Source: Halochromatium roseum
GTDB taxonomy: Bacteria; Pseudomonadota; Gammaproteobacteria; Chromatiales; Chromatiaceae
DNA length: 64,000 nucleotides
Assembly: GCF_016653315.1 (NCBI RefSeq)
Contig: NZ_NHSH01000054.1
Location: forward strand, 1 to 64,000
Reading direction: 5' to 3'
Shown: positions 29,394-38,468 of the stretch, one piece after another
Layout: the number at the start of each line of letters is the position of its first letter
Position numbering within the stretch: the first letter of the stretch is position 1
The notes under the pieces: generated by a model
Databases searched by the model: none
What the model was told of the DNA's origin: nothing
What the model saw: the letters and a program-made list of their open reading frames with translations, nothing else
Program-made: the position numbers and the translations under genes

Positions 29394-30938
29394 ATGGGAC
29401 AGAGTTTCGAGCTACCGCGGCGCCCGGTGGTCCTGATCATCCTCGATGGTTTCGGCACCAATCCGAGCAAAGCAAACAATGCCGTCGTTCTCGCGCAGAC
29501 GCCGAATCTCGATCGGCTGTTCGCGAGCAACGCGCACACCGTTTTGCAGGCCTCAGCGCGCGCCGTCGGTCTTCCCGAGGGCCAGATGGGGAACTCCGAA
29601 GTCGGACACATGACGCTCGGCTCGGGCTGCACCGTGCGCCAGGATCTGGTCCTGATCGACGATGCGATCGCCGATCGGAGCTTCTTCGACAACAAGGTGT
29701 TGCAGGCTGCGGCGCGGCGCGCGGTTGAGCTTGGCCGTCCGTTGCATCTGATGGGGCTGGTGTCCGATGGCGGCGTGCATAGCCATGTTCGGCATCTCAA
29801 TGCGTTGATCAAGCTCAGCAAGTACCAGGGTGCGCGTCCGGTGGTGCACATGATCACCGACGGCCGCGATACCGCGCCGCGCTCAGCGCTGAGCTATCTG
29901 GCGGCGCTCGACGAGGCCCTCGCGGCAGCCGGCGGTCTGATTGGCAGCCTGTCTGGGCGCTATTACGCGATGGACCGCGACAAGCGTTGGGATCGCACCA
30001 AGCTGGCCTTTGATGCGCTGGTGCATGGTCAGGGGCGTCGAGCGGATTCCGCGCGCGCTGCCATCGAGCAGGCCTATGCGGCCGATGAGGACGATGAGTT
30101 CATCCGCCCGACGCTGATCACGGATGCTGAGCTGATCCAGGACGGCGACCCGGTGATCTTCTTCAACTTCCGCAAGGATCGCCCGCGACAGATCGTCTCG
30201 GCGCTCTACAACCGCGATTTCGATCAGTTCGATCGGGGTGACTTCAAGGCTGCTGATCTGACCTGCATGATGGAGTATGACCCCTGGTACGGGCTGCCGA
30301 CGGCCTTCAGCCACGAGATGCCTCCGGTGGTGCTGGGCGAGATCCTGAGTGATGCCGAGCTGCCGCAGTTCCACTGCGCAGAGACCGAGAAGTATGCGCA
30401 TGTGACCTTCTTCTTCAACGGCGGTCGCAGTGATCCGTTTCCCGGCGAAGCGCGTTGTTTGATCCCCTCGCCCCAGGTCGCGACCTATGACCTTCAGCCC
30501 GAGATGTCGGCCGCCGAGGTGGCGGATGCGGTGATCGCGGCCCTTGAGAGTCGCGCCTATGCGTTCATTGTGGTGAATTTTGCCAATGGCGATATGGTCG
30601 GGCATACCGCGGTGAGATCGGCCGTCATCCAGGCGGTTGAGACCCTTGATCGCGAGGTCGGACGCGTGATCGAGAGCGCCGCCGCTGAGGGCTATTCGGT
30701 GCTGCTGACCGCTGATCACGGCAACTGCGATGAGATGGTCGATCCCCTGACCGGTGAGCCACACACTCGCCATACCGTCTATCCGGTGCCTTGTTTGGTC
30801 ATCGATGAGGTTGCTTGGCGGCTGCGGATTGGTGCCGGCATTGAGGACGTAGCCCCAACCGTGCTGCAACTCATGGGGCTGCCACAGCCTGAGGCCATGC
30901 AGGGCAAATCGATCCTGCTGAAACCGGCACAGAAATAG
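29394..30938 (+). CDS. gpmI: 2,3-bisphosphoglycerate-independent phosphoglycerate mutase
   Basis: Interconverts 3- and 2-phosphoglycerate in glycolysis and gluconeogenesis with manganese. The 514-residue protein is standard length. VVLIILDGFG holds the first metal aspartate and MGNSEVGHMTLGSG the phosphoserine. HMITDGRDTAP and GRYYAMDRDKRW are substrate contacts. NFANGDMVGHT and TADHGNCDEM supply the remaining metal ligands. Start ATG 29394 follows GGAGAG. It is followed about 75 bases later by thyA on the same strand. Confidence 0.97.
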   Translation: MGQSFELPRRPVVLIILDGFGTNPSKANNAVVLAQTPNLDRLFASNAHTVLQASARAVGLPEGQMGNSEVGHMTLGSGCTVRQDLVLIDDAIADRSFFDNKVLQAAARRAVELGRPLHLMGLVSDGGVHSHVRHLNALIKLSKYQGARPVVHMITDGRDTAPRSALSYLAALDEALAAAGGLIGSLSGRYYAMDRDKRWDRTKLAFDALVHGQGRRADSARAAIEQAYAADEDDEFIRPTLITDAELIQDGDPVIFFNFRKDRPRQIVSALYNRDFDQFDRGDFKAADLTCMMEYDPWYGLPTAFSHEMPPVVLGEILSDAELPQFHCAETEKYAHVTFFFNGGRSDPFPGEARCLIPSPQVATYDLQPEMSAAEVADAVIAALESRAYAFIVVNFANGDMVGHTAVRSAVIQAVETLDREVGRVIESAAAEGYSVLLTADHGNCDEMVDPLTGEPHTRHTVYPVPCLVIDEVAWRLRIGAGIEDVAPTVLQLMGLPQPEAMQGKSILLKPAQK

Positions 30939-31014
30939 CCCAGGTTGGCGGGCGGCGCTGCAGTCAGTCGCTCGGCCCGGCGCTGCTTGACTTGTCTCAG
31001 CCACGGCTTTGCTC

Positions 31015-31854
31015 ATGCAACAGTATCTCGAACTGCTCCGCGATGTGGTCGACAACGGTCGCGATCGATCCGATCGCACCGGAGTGGGTACGCGCTCCGT
31101 GTTCGGACGCCAGATCCGCTTCGATCTCGACGCCGGCTTTCCGCTGGTGACCACCAAACGGATTCATCTCAAGAGCGTCATTGCCGAGTTGCTCTGGTTT
31201 CTCTCCGGCTCCACCAATAATCGCGACCTGAATGCACAGGGCGTCAGGATCTGGGACGAATGGGCGGCTGATGATGGTGCGCTCGGCCCCATCTATGGGG
31301 CCCAGTGGCGCAGTTGGCCGACGCCCGACGGAGGCTCGATCGATCAGATCAGCCAAGTGTTGGAGGCGATCAAACGGGAACCCGACTCACGTCGGTTGCT
31401 GGTGACGGCCTGGAACCCAGCCGATCTTCCGGCATCAAACTGCTCGCCGCGGCAGAATGCGGCCGCGGGGCGCATGGCGCTCGCGCCCTGTCACTGCCTG
31501 TTCCAGTTTTATGTGCAGGATGGGGCCTTGTCCTGCCAGCTCTATCAACGCAGTGCCGACCTATTCCTGGGGGTGCCCTTTAACATTGCGAGTTATGCGC
31601 TGTTGACGCAGATGATAGCGCAGCAAGCGGACTTGGCCGCCGGCGAATTGGTGCATACATTCGGCGATCTGCACCTCTACCAGAACCATCTAACCGACGA
31701 GATCGTCTATGAGCAGCTGCGCCGTGAGCCCCGCCCCTTGCCGCGCCTGCGCATGCTTCGCAGACCGTCGAGCCTGTTCGACTATCGGCTTGACGACTTC
31801 CACATCGAGGGCTACGACCCGCATCCGCTGATCCGAGCGCCGATTGCGGTCTGA
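31015..31854 (+). CDS. thyA: Thymidylate synthase with a 14-residue insertion
   Basis: Methylates dUMP to dTMP with methylenetetrahydrofolate. The start [15 protein letters not shown] matches the family at ATG 31015; a TTG lies six bases upstream. Conserved parts are [35 protein letters not shown], the catalytic cysteine in [13 protein letters not shown], and [20 protein letters not shown]. Between [12 protein letters not shown] and MALAPCH an extra 14 residues, [14 protein letters not shown] (31432-31473), interrupt a normally continuous loop just before the catalytic cysteine. The inserted DNA contains a GC-rich inverted repeat and keeps the frame. The rest of the enzyme is intact, so activity is plausible. 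Confidence 0.95.
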   Translation: MQQYLELLRDVVDNGRDRSDRTGVGTRSVFGRQIRFDLDAGFPLVTTKRIHLKSVIAELLWFLSGSTNNRDLNAQGVRIWDEWAADDGALGPIYGAQWRSWPTPDGGSIDQISQVLEAIKREPDSRRLLVTAWNPADLPASNCSPRQNAAAGRMALAPCHCLFQFYVQDGALSCQLYQRSADLFLGVPFNIASYALLTQMIAQQADLAAGELVHTFGDLHLYQNHLTDEIVYEQLRREPRPLPRLRMLRRPSSLFDYRLDDFHIEGYDPHPLIRAPIAV

Positions 31855-31955
31855 TGCAGCTTGGGTTACTGCGATCGATTCGGTACCCCCAACGCGCTTC
31901 AGGTCTGAAGACACCTTTCAGCGATGCCTTGCCTTAACAGAGACCCAGTAACCGC

Positions 31956-33035
31956 ATGACCCTGATGCAAGCGTTAATCGAATACGGCCTGTTCGCGGCC
32001 AAAGCCCTGACCCTGGTGCTAGCCATCGGACTTTTGGCGGTGATGATTCTGCGGGTTCGGCAGAGCAGTTCGTCCGATGAGGATGATGACGGCAGTCGTC
32101 TCGAGGTCGTCGATCTGAACCATCGCTATGCGCAGATGGCAGACCGGATCAAGGCGGCGACATTGCCGCCAAAGGTTGTTAAGAAAGACTTTAAGGCTGA
32201 GCGTAAGGCGGAGAAGGCGAAGGCAAAGCTCGAGCAGCCGGATCAGCGGCGTCTTTTTGTGATCGATTTCCACGGCGATCTGATGGCCACCGAGGTTGGC
32301 GCTTTGCGCGAGGTGATCTCAGGGTTGTTGATGACCGCAAGCAGCGAAGATGAGGTGCTGGTGCGTCTCGACAATGCAGGCGGTGCCGTGCACGAGCATG
32401 GTCTTGCTGCTTCGCAGTTGTTGCGACTGCGGACCGCCGGAATCCCGTTGACCATTGCCGTCGATAAGGTTGCGGCAAGTGGCGGCTATTTGATGGCTTG
32501 TGTCGCCAATCGCATCATTGCGGCGCCGTTTGCGGTGGTTGGCTCGATCGGCGTGCTCGCCGAGATGCCGAATTTCCATCGCTTGCTGCAACAGAAGGGC
32601 GTCGACTTCGAGCTGCATACCGCCGGCGAGCACAAGCGCACCTTGACGCTGTTCGGGGAGAACACCGACGAGGGGCGGGCTAAGCTGCGCGAGCAGCTCG
32701 AGGAGACCCATGGCCAGTTCAAGTCGTTCATCGCTGCATACCGCCCGGATCTGGATCTGAGCAAGGTTGCGACTGGCGAGTATTGGCATGGCGAGCAGGC
32801 GCTCAGCCTGGGGTTGGTTGACGGTGTGCAGACCAGTGATGACTACCTGCTGTCGGCGCGGCAGGAGGCGAGCCTCTACAAGGTTCGTTATCGCGCTCAC
32901 AAGCGGCCGCTGGAGCGCCTGCTCGGATCGGTTGGTCTCGAAGATTCGCGCGCGGGAGTGCTGTCGCTTGGCTCTCTTGCTGCACTGATTGGGCGGCGGA
33001 TTGGACGCTGGATGCTGGCTCGAGACAACGTCTGA
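31956..33035 (+). CDS. sohB: Protease SohB (S49 family)
   Basis: An inner-membrane-anchored periplasmic serine protease related to signal peptide peptidase SppA. The 359-residue protein has one N-terminal membrane helix (GLFAAKALTLVLAIGLLAV), a Lys/Glu-rich segment, and the S49 domain with LFVIDFHGDLMATEV, VRLDNAGGAVHEHG and the catalytic serine region KVAASGGYLMACVANRI. SohB was found in E. coli as a multicopy suppressor of loss of the periplasmic protease DegP. The gene is followed after four bases by a LysM protein gene, likely in one operon. Confidence 0.93.
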   Translation: MTLMQALIEYGLFAAKALTLVLAIGLLAVMILRVRQSSSSDEDDDGSRLEVVDLNHRYAQMADRIKAATLPPKVVKKDFKAERKAEKAKAKLEQPDQRRLFVIDFHGDLMATEVGALREVISGLLMTASSEDEVLVRLDNAGGAVHEHGLAASQLLRLRTAGIPLTIAVDKVAASGGYLMACVANRIIAAPFAVVGSIGVLAEMPNFHRLLQQKGVDFELHTAGEHKRTLTLFGENTDEGRAKLREQLEETHGQFKSFIAAYRPDLDLSKVATGEYWHGEQALSLGLVDGVQTSDDYLLSARQEASLYKVRYRAHKRPLERLLGSVGLEDSRAGVLSLGSLAALIGRRIGRWMLARDNV

Positions 33036-33039
33036 GGCG

Positions 33040-34074
33040 ATGAGCATGATGCATCTCCAACCAGGGCGGAGTGATGACGGCATGGTTGCTCGTGCTCAGC
33101 CCCCTCGACAGCGCCCTCGGTTAGTGCGGGTCAGCAGCATGGGCTGGTTCTTGCGAGTCGGTTGCCTGGCGATGCCGATACTGCTGGGCGTGACGGTGAC
33201 CAAGGCAGCGGCCCAACCCGGGCTAGAGCAGCCGGCATCGGGGTCTGGGGAGCAGGCCGGGATAGCCAGCGAAGCCGCTGCTGTAGGCCGCATCCACGAG
33301 CGACTCGACCTGCTTGCCGATGAGACCGGCCAGCTGCGGGCCGAAGTTGCTGCTCAATCCGATCTCTTGCGTCGCCTGATGCCGGATCTCGATGGGCTGT
33401 TGCCGGTCTCTTCGCAGCCGGAGCAAGACGCTTCCGGAGTTGATCTGGAAGCGCTGACGACCTGCCAAAGCGATATGGCGGAGCTCAGTGCGCGCTTGCA
33501 TCAGCAACAGCTCATGCTAGACGAGGCACGGCGTCGCGCCGAGAAGGCAGAGAAGGGGGCGGCGGCCATGAATGAAGCTCAGGCTCATGCCGCGACTGAG
33601 ATTGAGCGGCTGAGCACTGAGTTGGCGATGGCTAAGGCGCGCCAGAACGAGGCATTGCAGCAGGCGGTGGAGCTCGAACGCCGACTTGCGACCGCTGAGG
33701 CCCGGCTTGCCCGCTTGGCAACAAACACAAAGGTTCAAAGGGAGCAGGCAATCGCGGGGCCTGACTCAAAACCGTTTGAGCCGGCCGTTGCGCTGATCAG
33801 CGAAGGGCCAGGGCCAGAGGCTGAAGCGACGGCTGTCGATGCCTCTGACCGATCGAGCGTCTTGGGCCTCACCGCATCGGATGCGGCGTCAGCATCGCTC
33901 GCGCAGCCCTCAGCGCCCGTGTTCTACGAGGTGCGGGCTGCGGATACGCTGTCGCGGATCAGTGCCCGCGTCTATGGTGATGCCAGTGCCTGGGAGCGGA
34001 TCTATGACGCCAATCGTGACCTGTTGACGGCGCCAGATGCGTTATCACCTGGGATGTCGCTGGTCATTCCCTAA
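33040..34074 (+). CDS. Exported coiled-coil protein with C-terminal LysM domain
   Basis: The 344-residue protein has a hydrophobic export or anchor segment (FLRVGCLAMPILLGVTVTKAAAQ, about 40-60), an alanine/glutamine-rich coiled coil from about 85 to 240, and a low-complexity stretch. The C-terminal LysM domain begins YEVRAADTLSRISARVYGD and ends LSPGMSLVIP. LysM domains bind peptidoglycan, so a cell-wall-linked periplasmic protein is likely; no enzymatic domain is seen. The start at 33040 follows sohB by four bases. A later ATG at about 33139, just before the signal segment, is also possible. Confidence 0.75.
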   Translation: MSMMHLQPGRSDDGMVARAQPPRQRPRLVRVSSMGWFLRVGCLAMPILLGVTVTKAAAQPGLEQPASGSGEQAGIASEAAAVGRIHERLDLLADETGQLRAEVAAQSDLLRRLMPDLDGLLPVSSQPEQDASGVDLEALTTCQSDMAELSARLHQQQLMLDEARRRAEKAEKGAAAMNEAQAHAATEIERLSTELAMAKARQNEALQQAVELERRLATAEARLARLATNTKVQREQAIAGPDSKPFEPAVALISEGPGPEAEATAVDASDRSSVLGLTASDAASASLAQPSAPVFYEVRAADTLSRISARVYGDASAWERIYDANRDLLTAPDALSPGMSLVIP

Positions 34075-34155
34075 CTGAGACCCGTTTCTCATGGTCGATC
34101 GGCCGAGGCTGACCGCGACGGTCTTTAACGGCTGGCTATCGGCTCGCCTGCGCGA

Positions 34156-34872
34156 TTAGAGCGATGAGCTGTGCCATGCGCTGCGTCGCCGGCGCAGCCG
34201 CAGGTGCGGCAGGATAAGACCGATGAGGATGCCGCCGACGACCACGGCGGCGCCAATCAGGAACCAATGTTGCCGGGTCTTGTTGCTGAGTTCGAGATTG
34301 CGGTGCTCGAGCTGGTCGACCTGGAGCAGTAGGGCCGACACCTGCTGTTGTAACTCGTGGCGCTCACGGTCGATCTGGATCGCGTTGGTCGCGGCATGCC
34401 GAATCTCGGCCAGCTCCGCCTCGAGATCCTGCTTGTCGCGTTTCAGCGTCTCCGCGTCAGCCATGAGTGCATCATAGTCGTTTTGCAGCGTGCTCAGTTG
34501 TGCCGCTAGCTTATCGGGCTCCTGCTGCAGCGCGGCGAGTTTTGCGCGCATCGACTCGAGTTCGCTGCGGGCGGCGGGTTCATTCTGTAGATAGTTCAGT
34601 AAGATGTATCCAGTCAGCCCTTCGTCGGTCCGCACCCTTGCGTAGCCGCTCTCCTTGTTGACGCTGAGTATCGTCAGCGGCGTGCCGCTCGGCAGCTGAC
34701 GCAGAATCTTGTAACGCGTGCTCTCGCCACTGCGCAGATTGAAGTCGTATTGATCAGTGACGTACCGCGTCTCGCCTTCGGCGAGTGCGCCGATCGACGT
34801 GGCAGCCAGTGCCGCTGCCAGGCACAGGCCGGTCAGAAAACGGGCGCGGTGGTGATCATGTGAGGACTGCAT
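34156..34872 (-). CDS. SH3-domain coiled-coil membrane protein (TIGR04211/YgiM type)
   Basis: A 238-residue protein with a signal peptide (ending near SIGALA), a bacterial SH3 domain (RYVTDQYDFNLRSGESTRYK, then GYARVRTDEGLTGYIL), a long coiled coil, and a C-terminal membrane helix (FLIGAAVVVGGILIGLILP) followed by a short arginine-rich cytoplasmic end. This layout matches the TIGR04211 family that includes E. coli YgiM. The SH3 domain would sit in the periplasm and may bind wall or protein ligands. Function is unknown. It is convergent with the LysM gene and 34 bases downstream of argF. Confidence 0.9.
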   Translation of the reverse strand: MQSSHDHHRARFLTGLCLAAALAATSIGALAEGETRYVTDQYDFNLRSGESTRYKILRQLPSGTPLTILSVNKESGYARVRTDEGLTGYILLNYLQNEPAARSELESMRAKLAALQQEPDKLAAQLSTLQNDYDALMADAETLKRDKQDLEAELAEIRHAATNAIQIDRERHELQQQVSALLLQVDQLEHRNLELSNKTRQHWFLIGAAVVVGGILIGLILPHLRLRRRRSAWHSSSL

Positions 34873-34906
34873 GAGGCCGGTTCTGAGGCAACTTCCAGGG
34901 CTTGTC

Positions 34907-35860
34907 TTAGGGCGCTGGCGTGGTGCCGGATTGCTGATCAAGCAGTAACCACTCGAGTAGGGCCTTCTGCGCATGCAATCGATTCTCCGCTTCGTCCCAG
35001 ACCACAGATTGAGGGCCGTCGATGACATCCGCGCTGACCTCTTCGCCTCGATGTGCCGGCAGACAATGCATGAAGAGGGCGTTTGGGCGGGCCTTCGCCA
35101 TGATTGCTGAGGTGACGCTGAAATCGGCGAATACCGCCTTGCGCTGAGCTTCTTCACTTTCCTGGCCCATGCTGGCCCAGACGTCGGTCACCACAAGATC
35201 GGCGTTCTCGACTGCCTCTGCTGGATCATGCATGAGGCTGCAATGGTCTGCGCCAGCGGCCAGGATCTCGGGTTCGGGCTCAAAACCAGGCGGGCAGGCG
35301 ATGTGCAGCTCAAAGCCGAAGAGACGGGCGGCATTGATGTAGGAATGACACATATTATTGCCATCCCCGACAAAGGCCACACGCCGCCCCCGAATCGAAC
35401 CGCGATGTTCGACATAGGTCTGCATGTCGGCCAGTAACTGGCAGGGATGAAAGCGGTCGGTCAGCCCATTGATCACTGGTACCCGCGAATGGTCGGCAAA
35501 CCGTGTTAGGGTCTCGTGCTCGAAGGTGCGGATCATCACGATGTCGACCATTCGCGAGAGCACCCGAGCGCTATCCTCAATCGGCTCGCCACGGCCGAGC
35601 TGGGTATCTCTTGGAGACAGGAACAGCGCCGTGCCACCCAGTTGCGACATGCCGGCCTCGAACGAGACGCGGGTTCGGGTCGATGATTTTTCAAACACCA
35701 TTGCGAGTGTGTAGCCGACCAGCGGTTGGTAGCTCTCGCCGCGGTGTCGTTGCTGCTTTAGTGCTGTCGCGCGCGTAATGAGTCGCGCCGCTTCTTGCTC
35801 GTTGAGGTCGAGCAGGCTCAGGAAGTGCTTAGGCGGAGTCTGGCTGTTATCGAACGTCAC
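34907..35860 (-). CDS. argF: Ornithine carbamoyltransferase
   Basis: Forms citrulline from ornithine and carbamoyl phosphate in arginine biosynthesis. The 317-residue protein carries the carbamoyl-phosphate loop STRTR (about 59-63), [14 protein letters not shown], the ornithine loop DVWASMGQE, and [11 protein letters not shown]. Its start overlaps the argD stop by four bases, so argD and argF form one coupled operon. No frameshift or missing catalytic residue is seen. Confidence 0.96.
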   Translation of the reverse strand: MTFDNSQTPPKHFLSLLDLNEQEAARLITRATALKQQRHRGESYQPLVGYTLAMVFEKSSTRTRVSFEAGMSQLGGTALFLSPRDTQLGRGEPIEDSARVLSRMVDIVMIRTFEHETLTRFADHSRVPVINGLTDRFHPCQLLADMQTYVEHRGSIRGRRVAFVGDGNNMCHSYINAARLFGFELHIACPPGFEPEPEILAAGADHCSLMHDPAEAVENADLVVTDVWASMGQESEEAQRKAVFADFSVTSAIMAKARPNALFMHCLPAHRGEEVSADVIDGPQSVVWDEAENRLHAQKALLEWLLLDQQSGTTPAP

Positions 35861-37119
35861 GAGGAGCTTCCGGCGTCAGGGTCTGCGTGGGTGCTTAAGA
35901 ACATCAGTATGAGTTCGGATACCGTCTCAACGATCTCCGTCGCTTGGTCGTCGTCGATGATCAGCGGTGGTAGCAATCGCACCACCGAGCCCGCCGTCAC
36001 GTTGATGAGCAGGCCTCGATGCAGCGCCTCAGTGACCAATTCGGGGCAGGGCCGGTCCAGCTCAATCCCGATCATCAGTCCGCAGCCGCGAATGTCTTGC
36101 ACGCCAGCGACGCCATTGAGTCGGGTGCGGAAGCCATCGATCAGCCGGTCGCCGAGCACGGCTGCGCGCGATGGCAGACCCTCATGCTCGAGGGTGTCGA
36201 GCACGCTGGCCGCCGCGCGGCAGGCGAGTGGGTTACCGCCAAAGGTTGAGCCGTGGCTGCCTGGGCCGAGAACCTCAGCCGCCGCGCCGCTGGCGAGGCA
36301 GGCGCCGATGGGGATGCCGTTTGCGAGTCCTTTGGCGAGGGTCATCACGTCGGGTTTGATGCCGCTCCACTGATGCGCGAACAGGCGTCCGGTCCGACCC
36401 ATGCCGGTTTGGATCTCGTCGACCATCAAGAGCCACTGATGGTGGTCGCAGAGCGCGCGCAGGCGAGGCAGATAATCCTCGTCTGGAATCATGATGCCAC
36501 CCTCACCTTGGATCGGCTCGACGAGGACCGCGACGATATTGGGCCGGTTTGCGGCGGCGGTCTCGATCGCGTCGATGTCGTTGTAAGGCACGCGCACGAA
36601 GCCTTGGACCAAGGGCTCGAAACCGGCCTGCGCCTTGCGGTTGCCGGTTGCAGTGAGCGTGGCCAGGGTGCGGCCGTGGAAGGCGTTCTCCATCACCAAG
36701 ATCGCGGGGTTCGCGATGCCGCGCTGATGGGCGTGCAGGCGCGCCAGCTTGATCGCGGCCTCGTTTGCCTCAGCGCCGGAGTTGCCGAAAAACACGCGGT
36801 CCATCCCGGCCGCTCCGCATAGGCGCGCGCCGAGTTCAGCTTGCTGTGGAACCTGGTAGAGGTTGGAAGTGTGGATGAGGGTGCCGGCTTGATCGCACAC
36901 CGCCGCACGTACGGCCGCATGGGCATGCCCAAGGCCGCAGACGGCAATGCCGCTGAGCGCGTCGAGATAGCGCCGTCCGTCGACATCCCAGAGCCAGGCG
37001 CCTTCACCATGCTCGAAGGCAACCGGCAGGCGTTTGTAGGTCGCCATCAGCGGTGCACCGCTGTTGCTCGCTTGAGGCTCGGCGCCCGATAGTGCGCCGG
37101 CGTCTTCAGGCCCATTCAC
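35857..37119 (-). CDS. argD: Acetylornithine aminotransferase
   Basis: A PLP enzyme converting N-acetylglutamate semialdehyde to N-acetylornithine; related enzymes also act in lysine synthesis. Family landmarks are [44 protein letters not shown], the PLP aspartate in [13 protein letters not shown], and the lysine in [14 protein letters not shown] chose GTG 37119, which has GGAGAG six bases upstream. This gives a 420-residue protein with about 25 extra N-terminal residues. ATG 37047 would give the typical family start, and GTG 37158 is a longer alternative. It is coupled to argF downstream. Confidence 0.93.
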   Translation of the reverse strand: MNGPEDAGALSGAEPQASNSGAPLMATYKRLPVAFEHGEGAWLWDVDGRRYLDALSGIAVCGLGHAHAAVRAAVCDQAGTLIHTSNLYQVPQQAELGARLCGAAGMDRVFFGNSGAEANEAAIKLARLHAHQRGIANPAILVMENAFHGRTLATLTATGNRKAQAGFEPLVQGFVRVPYNDIDAIETAAANRPNIVAVLVEPIQGEGGIMIPDEDYLPRLRALCDHHQWLLMVDEIQTGMGRTGRLFAHQWSGIKPDVMTLAKGLANGIPIGACLASGAAAEVLGPGSHGSTFGGNPLACRAAASVLDTLEHEGLPSRAAVLGDRLIDGFRTRLNGVAGVQDIRGCGLMIGIELDRPCPELVTEALHRGLLINVTAGSVVRLLPPLIIDDDQATEIVETVSELILMFLSTHADPDAGSSS

Positions 37120-37125
37120 GATGGT

Positions 37126-37131
37126 CTCTCC
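37126..37131 (-). promoter_or_regulatory. Shine-Dalgarno supporting the GTG start of argD
   Basis: GGAGAG on the minus strand lies six bases before GTG 37119. The competing ATG at 37047 has only a weak match upstream. Confidence 0.5.
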
Positions 37132-37321
37132 AAGTCTTCGATCGACGCAATGTGCCACCCAGTGATTTGCGATGACAGCAGCTTAAATGATCGAGTAAAC
37201 CGAGAAGCATAGCAGGATAAGCCTAGAGCAGGCTAATCATGTCGACACGCGATTTTCTCGAACCGGATCTCGGCTGCTTGCGGTCGGCGACGGTCTGGCG
37301 ATGGTCTGGCTGGGCTCACCG

Positions 37322-37355
37322 ACTAAGCACACTTGGCATGCCGAGCGTGCTTAGT
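37322..37355. repeat. 34-bp near-perfect palindrome centred on GCATGC
   Basis: Each 17-base arm begins ACTAAGCAC. The two halves match with one mismatch (37331/37346) and one G-T pair, with no loop at the centre. It may be an operator for a dimeric regulator, a cruciform or a recombination site. There is no T-tract typical of a terminator. Confidence 0.75.
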
Positions 37356-37499
37356 GTGTTAAGTATGCAGGAGGTGTCTAATCTAGCATGCTGTTTTTTG
37401 CTCCTGCGTACTCGAGGTTTGGGTACTCGCCTCGTCGCCTGCTAAGCTGGCGATTGTCTTCAACGTCGGTTGTCTTCGTGGAGCAACGCGGTTGATCTC

Positions 37500-38309
37500 A
37501 TGAGCGCTAAGTATCTGAATTGGAATCTCAACCAGAATCGCTTGGGCTTTGCGCTCGCCTTGCTGTTGCTGGTTTCAGCAGGCGGGCAGGTCGCTGCTGC
37601 TCAAGTCGAGATAGGTCCTGAGTTGAGTCGGCTGTCGACCGCGCACGGGTTTGCAGTGAGCGGCATCGAGGTGCTTGAGGACGAGCGTGGGCGTTCGGAA
37701 GATGTCGACCTCTACCGCCGGTTGCGCGTGCTTCTCGAGCGCTTCGACCACATCCTGGTGCACGGTGCGAGCGGGGAGGTGGCGCGGGTCATCATCATGG
37801 GCCGCACCAATACAGCGCCGCCGCCAAAGCTGCAGATCGATCCTGAGCCGGACTCAGGCGCAACGGCCGGGCAGATCGAGCTCGAGACGATCCGTCAAGG
37901 CGCTCAGCATTCGGTTCGCGTCACGCTCGAGGGGGCGGCTGGTCGCCGCGTCGATCGCACGCTGTTGATCGATACCGGTGCGGATGCCGTGGTGCTGCCG
38001 GCATCGATGATCGCGCCGCTCGGAATCGATCAGGCGACGCTGTCCGAGCGCGAGGTGCAGACCGCTAACGGCCGAACCCAGGCCCTGATGGGGACCCTGG
38101 AAGCGGTTTGGCTGGACGGTGAGCGCTTGCCGGGGGTCGCCGTTGCGTTCATTGATGAGGATAAGCTCGGGACCCCTGGCCTACTTGGGATGAGTGTATT
38201 GGGTCGCTATCAAATGACCATTGACGACGACAACAGCCGCCTTAGGTTGACGCCGAACCGCGGTAGCGCCACGGCTACGAGTGGCGACGCCCAGGCGCCA
38301 GACCAATAG
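37500..38309 (+). CDS. Exported retropepsin-like aspartic protease
   Basis: A 269-residue protein with a signal peptide (LGFALALLLLVSAGGQVAAA, about 14-33) and a C-terminal single-chain retropepsin-like domain. LLIDTGADAVVLP carries the DTG-type active aspartate. TANGRTQALMGTLEAVWLDG and TPGLLGMSVLGRYQMTID match the clan AA aspartic proteases of proteobacteria, which act as dimers. The first half (about 35-110) has no recognised domain. The substrate is unknown. It stands divergent from argD and convergent with the copper-peptide operon, so a functional link to either is not implied. Confidence 0.85.
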   Translation: MSAKYLNWNLNQNRLGFALALLLLVSAGGQVAAAQVEIGPELSRLSTAHGFAVSGIEVLEDERGRSEDVDLYRRLRVLLERFDHILVHGASGEVARVIIMGRTNTAPPPKLQIDPEPDSGATAGQIELETIRQGAQHSVRVTLEGAAGRRVDRTLLIDTGADAVVLPASMIAPLGIDQATLSEREVQTANGRTQALMGTLEAVWLDGERLPGVAVAFIDEDKLGTPGLLGMSVLGRYQMTIDDDNSRLRLTPNRGSATATSGDAQAPDQ

Positions 38310-38393
38310 CGAGCCTGACAGTCGATCTCGCCGCGAACGCAGCGGTAGTCATACTGGGCCGGAAGGCAGTTGATTGATTTGTCCTGTCCTGCA

Positions 38394-38468
38394 CGCTATC
38401 CCGCGCGCTATCCCGCGCCCCCTATCGCTCATCTTTATCCAGCATCCCTATCCCGCATCCCTATCCCG
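38394..38468. repeat. Short direct repeats at the 3' end of the DUF2063 gene
   Basis: Two adjacent 12-bp copies of CGCTATCCCGCG (38394-38405, 38406-38417) and two adjacent 13-bp copies of CATCCCTATCCCG (38443-38455, 38456-38468). The last copy includes the stop codon of the minus-strand DUF2063 gene. Confidence 0.8.

Larger units (their letters stand above)
37120..37499. other. 380-base divergent intergenic region argD/retropepsin-like gene
   Basis: No convincing gene; a 68-codon open frame at 37239-37445 has no family features. The region holds a 34-bp near-perfect palindrome at 37322-37355, with a partial echo of its arm immediately to the right (GCTTAGTGTGTTAAG). Promoters for both flanking genes should lie here. 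Confidence 0.6.

Noticed and set aside
29883-31157. A 424-codon minus-strand frame over gpmI and the thyA start
   Set aside because: It covers two well-supported plus-strand genes and matches no family.
37239-37445. A 68-codon frame in the argD/retropepsin gap
   Set aside because: No domain, no good ribosome site, and it runs through a 34-bp palindrome.
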